Position numbers and translations under genes: made by a program. The notes beneath the pieces are model-generated. The model did no database searches. It saw only the letters and a list, made by a program, of their open reading frames with translations, and was not told where the DNA came from. This document shows positions 61,415-64,000 of a stretch of DNA of 64,000 bases, piece by piece. Positions within the stretch are counted from its first letter, which is position 1, and each line of letters starts with the position of its first letter. The DNA comes from Rhodeus uyekii (Eukaryota; Chordata; Actinopteri; Cypriniformes; Acheilognathidae), in assembly GCA_037043235.1 (NCBI GenBank), contig JAWRVZ010000064.1, forward strand, positions 3,384,501-3,448,500, written 5' to 3'.

Positions 61415-62960
61415 TCTCGTGAAGCACAATCGAATAGATTGTTTAAATTGTTTATTGAGAAATGATAATGTCACGACCAGGAGGATAAAGGTGTACTGGA
61501 AGCCAGAAATGGTAGCTTTAGTGTCTTCGGTAAAATGCTAAAATTGAAATGGTTGAGTGTTTGTTGCTCAGTGTGTGCGTGTCTTTAAAAAGATCCCCAG
61601 CTAGCTTAAAAAAGGGCATCCCGCATTTTACTATATCTATTACGGCAAGCGAACAAGCTGAGTTTAGACTGTGTCACTCCCTGCAATCGCTACTATTTGA
61701 GCTTGGATACACACAGTCTTTGTGTTGTCATTTGAGGACACTGGCTGTGGTTACTATTAGCAGTTACTCTGCGTACGCTCCGTTCTCCTCTGGATTTATA
61801 TTAAATCTAAATTTAAGATTTATCAAATCTTTTAAATGAAAAAAGTTGCTAAATAAATTAAAGATGTCAATCGCTCACTAACACTCCATTCCCGCCCGGT
61901 CCGTCTCCAAACGAGGTTGCCCTGGCTTGGGATCCTCACAGCGACAATCTTGTCCAAAAACAGAGATCGCATAGGATCTGATTAGTGGGGTTAGAGCAGT
62001 GGTTCTCAAATAGTGGGGCGCGCCCCCCCCAGAGCGATGCCAGGGGGGGCGCGCGTTACCCTGGGGTATATGCTTTTTTTGCCAGTGAGTAGGTTTTCTT
62101 GCACTGAACAAGAGCAGCATATATGAAATTCAGATAACCGTCCCCTCATCCTTTGACGTGTACGATCACACCGGTGTTCATATGTGTCACGTGATCAACC
62201 ACTAAATTTACACGTGTTTTCACGCGATATCTGGCACTGATCCAAAAAAAGACGCGCTCAGAGCTTGTCATTTATCACAACAATTCAGTGTTTTCAACCA
62301 CATAAGATTTCTTTTAGGTTTCAACAAGTTGCGCCAACAAGTTGGTGACTATTTTGAATGATCTATTATACAACGCTTTTTGTGACTGCGGTATGTCAGG
62401 TGACAAGCATGACGCATTGCCATGGAAACAATAAGGCGAAAGTTCCAAAATGGGGGGAGGGGGGGCACGCAAAATTTGTACCTCTTCCTAGGGGGGCGTG
62501 ACAGAAAATAATTGAGAAGCACTGGGTTAGAGACAGGCTAAGCCTTATCCCTGCCCTCATCTGGCAGCCTGATTTCCTATTTCCAGAGTTGGAGGTACGC
62601 ACTGCGGTTACTTCCATTCCAATAAAGGCATTGGTACTATTGTTATCCAGTTCTTGTGGAACCGGACATTGTTAGCATTTGACAGTGGAGAAGTCATCGA
62701 AAAGTCAAGACCTCATCACCACTAAAACTCAAGCCAGTCAAAATATATCTCATGTCATAAGTAGGCTATTCACTCACCGAGCATTGGAAACTGCGGGGAA
62801 TCATGGCAACAGCTTTCAGTGTTATTAATTCGGTTCCCTCTACATGTGGTCCCTTTCAGTAGTGGCTTGAAACCAGAGGGTTTTTTTCCCTGAGGGGCAA
62901 CCCAACTCTCATAATCAAGGTCACAAGGTTGTGCCTACGCGCCTTGGTTATGTGTAACAG
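61415..62960 (+). mobile_element. DIRS element, second 5' region copy, interrupted
   Basis: CTCGTGAAGCACAATCGAAT (from about 61420) and ACCAGGAGGATAAAG repeat the 5' region of the DIRS copy at 17172-18005. After the hAT insertion, the phrases CCTTATCCCTGCCCTCATCT and GCGGTTACTTCCA and the final GTGCCTACGCGCCTTGGTTA are again shared with that copy in the same order. No ORF is intact. A part at about 61560-61880 has no counterpart in the other copy. Confidence 0.7.
61997..62524. mobile_element. 528-bp hAT-type element with 8-bp target duplication
   Basis: The left end CAGTGGTTCTCAAATAG and right end ATTGAGAAGCACTG are imperfect inverted repeats of hAT type. The flanks GGTTAGAG at 61989-61996 and GGTTAGAG at 62525-62532 are identical, a perfect 8-bp target duplication. 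Just inside each end is a GC-rich block with runs of C or G (GGGGCGCGCCC, CTAGGGGGGCGTG). No transposase frame is seen; it is non-autonomous. Confidence 0.9.
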
Positions 62961-62961
62961 C

Positions 62962-64000
62962 TAGGGATGAGCGAGTACAGCATTATCTGTATCTGTATAT
63001 GTATCTGTTAACCATATGAATTATCTGTATCTGTACTCGGACTGGGTGGGGCCTAACCCGGAAGTGGGCGGCTTTTAACTGGTATGCTATTTTTAATCAT
63101 GCAATTGATATGGGTTGATCAGAAATTGTTATATTTATTGCTGATCAGAAAACTATTTACATGACAGCATCAGCATTGAGCTTCAGATCAATGCTTTTGA
63201 TCACGATAACAAACAAACTATATACAGAACAAGTTTTGCAACAATACAACATATGCGGTTGCAATTATGAAGAAAAATGTAATGAACAAGAGTTTCATTC
63301 AGTTGTGATTTTTGTTATTTCCACACCAGGTATGCGTGTGTGTGTGCGTGAGTGAGTAAGAGAGAGAGAGAGAGAGAGAGAAAAAGAGAGTGAGGGGCGC
63401 TGGGTGGGACTGTGTTTTCTACGGATCAAATAGTCTGACGCTGTCAGAAAATCTTATGACCGGCAGAGAGAGAGAGTGTGTGTGTAGCTCATTAATTTGT
63501 ACTATAGCTTTTATACCTCTACTTTATTTTTTGCGTGAAGTCAAAAAACTGGTTAGAGCCAGCAGACGGTTGAAAAAAAAAATCTCCAACAGGCAGACAC
63601 AACGCTAGTTGCATTTTACCAAGCAGCAAGTCTGAATAAACCCCACGTTTACCAGAACTATACTGGTTAATAAGTAAGAACTACAAACAAACCAAAATAA
63701 AAACAAACCTGAAGCTGAAGAATATTTAAACGTTAACGGAAAAGACCCGCAAACCTGAGTGACAGAGAGAGAAAGAGAGCTGTTCTCTTCTCAGTGTGAA
63801 TGAGTAGGGCGGGACGCATACGCATCAAATCTGCATGTGTAGGGGAGGGGCGCTGTGACCTATCACAGAATACAGATACAGTCAGCTACCCAATGAGAAT
63901 TGTTGTTAAATTCGAGCAGAGATATTGACTCGTATTACTTGTATGATACTCGTACTCAGCAAAAATTCTTTATCTGTACCGGATACTCGTTTCAGCAGAG
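62962..64000. mobile_element. hAT-like element, left part, runs off the window
   Basis: TAGGGATGAGCGAGTACAGC begins where the DIRS sequence stops matching its other copy (compare 17905). The start is like that of fish hAT elements. Related words in opposite sense (ACTCGTACTCAGC, then CCGGATACTCG) occur near 63948-63993, so the right terminus may be close to or just past the window end. Within it are a GA run (63358-63382) and no clear transposase. Confidence 0.5.

Overview
The window reads as teleost nuclear DNA, most likely from a cypriniform (carp/minnow-like) fish. The reasons are its AT-rich base composition, dinucleotide microsatellites, fish-type tRNA-derived SINEs, DIRS-type retroelements, Tc1/mariner, hAT and pogo/Tigger-type DNA transposons, and several short repeats I know as abundant in cyprinid genomes. 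I find no convincing host protein-coding gene, no rRNA and no CRISPR. Open frames are short chance frames or decayed transposon frames. All family assignments are by eye and memory; no search or alignment was run.

Layout. 0-9 kb: mostly unassigned AT-rich DNA with one SINE, two Gypsy-type LTRs and a pogo/Tigger-type end. 9.17-9.76 kb: a CpG-rich element with 40-bp terminal inverted repeats at a TTAA-like site. 10.5-13.9 kb: a chain of fragments (DIRS ORF1, Tc1 end, Gypsy 3' end plus LTR, L2/CR1-like reverse transcriptase, hAT end, SINE, Tc1-like transposase). 16-19.8 kb: an LTR, then a broken DIRS element (5' end, reverse transcriptase and recombinase remnants) interrupted by one or two LTRs. 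20-28 kb: largely unassigned, with a SINE and a 1.14-kb pogo-type element. 28-34 kb: a solo LTR, a 598-bp TA-flanked element, a second and inverted copy of the TTAA element, an L2 3' fragment, and a 572-bp pogo-type element that carries a decayed tRNA-Ser(AGA) sequence. 37-45 kb: LTR pieces, a broken Tc1 transposase holding a 44-base G run, a SINE, a solo LTR and a Gypsy gag-like remnant. 47-52 kb: an LTR abutting a Tc1-like fragment, a diverged tandem duplication, a 1.09-kb pogo-type element and an AT/GT palindrome. 53.7-55.9 kb: the best preserved autonomous-type element, an IS630/Tc1-like transposon with recognisable termini and an open catalytic core. 56-64 kb: a DIRS-type ORF1 remnant, a Gypsy LTR with adjoining internal sequence, and a second DIRS 5' region into which a hAT element inserted with a perfect 8-bp target duplication, followed by the start of another hAT-like element that runs off the window.

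The sequences do not work together as a pathway. The window is a layered insertion record in intergenic or intronic DNA. The most informative points are the nested insertions with visible target duplications, the tRNA-Ser sequence inside a pogo-type element, the paired TTAA elements, and a short stem-loop kept in several Gypsy LTR copies. A few non-repeat blocks could be conserved noncoding sequence, but this cannot be shown from one genome.
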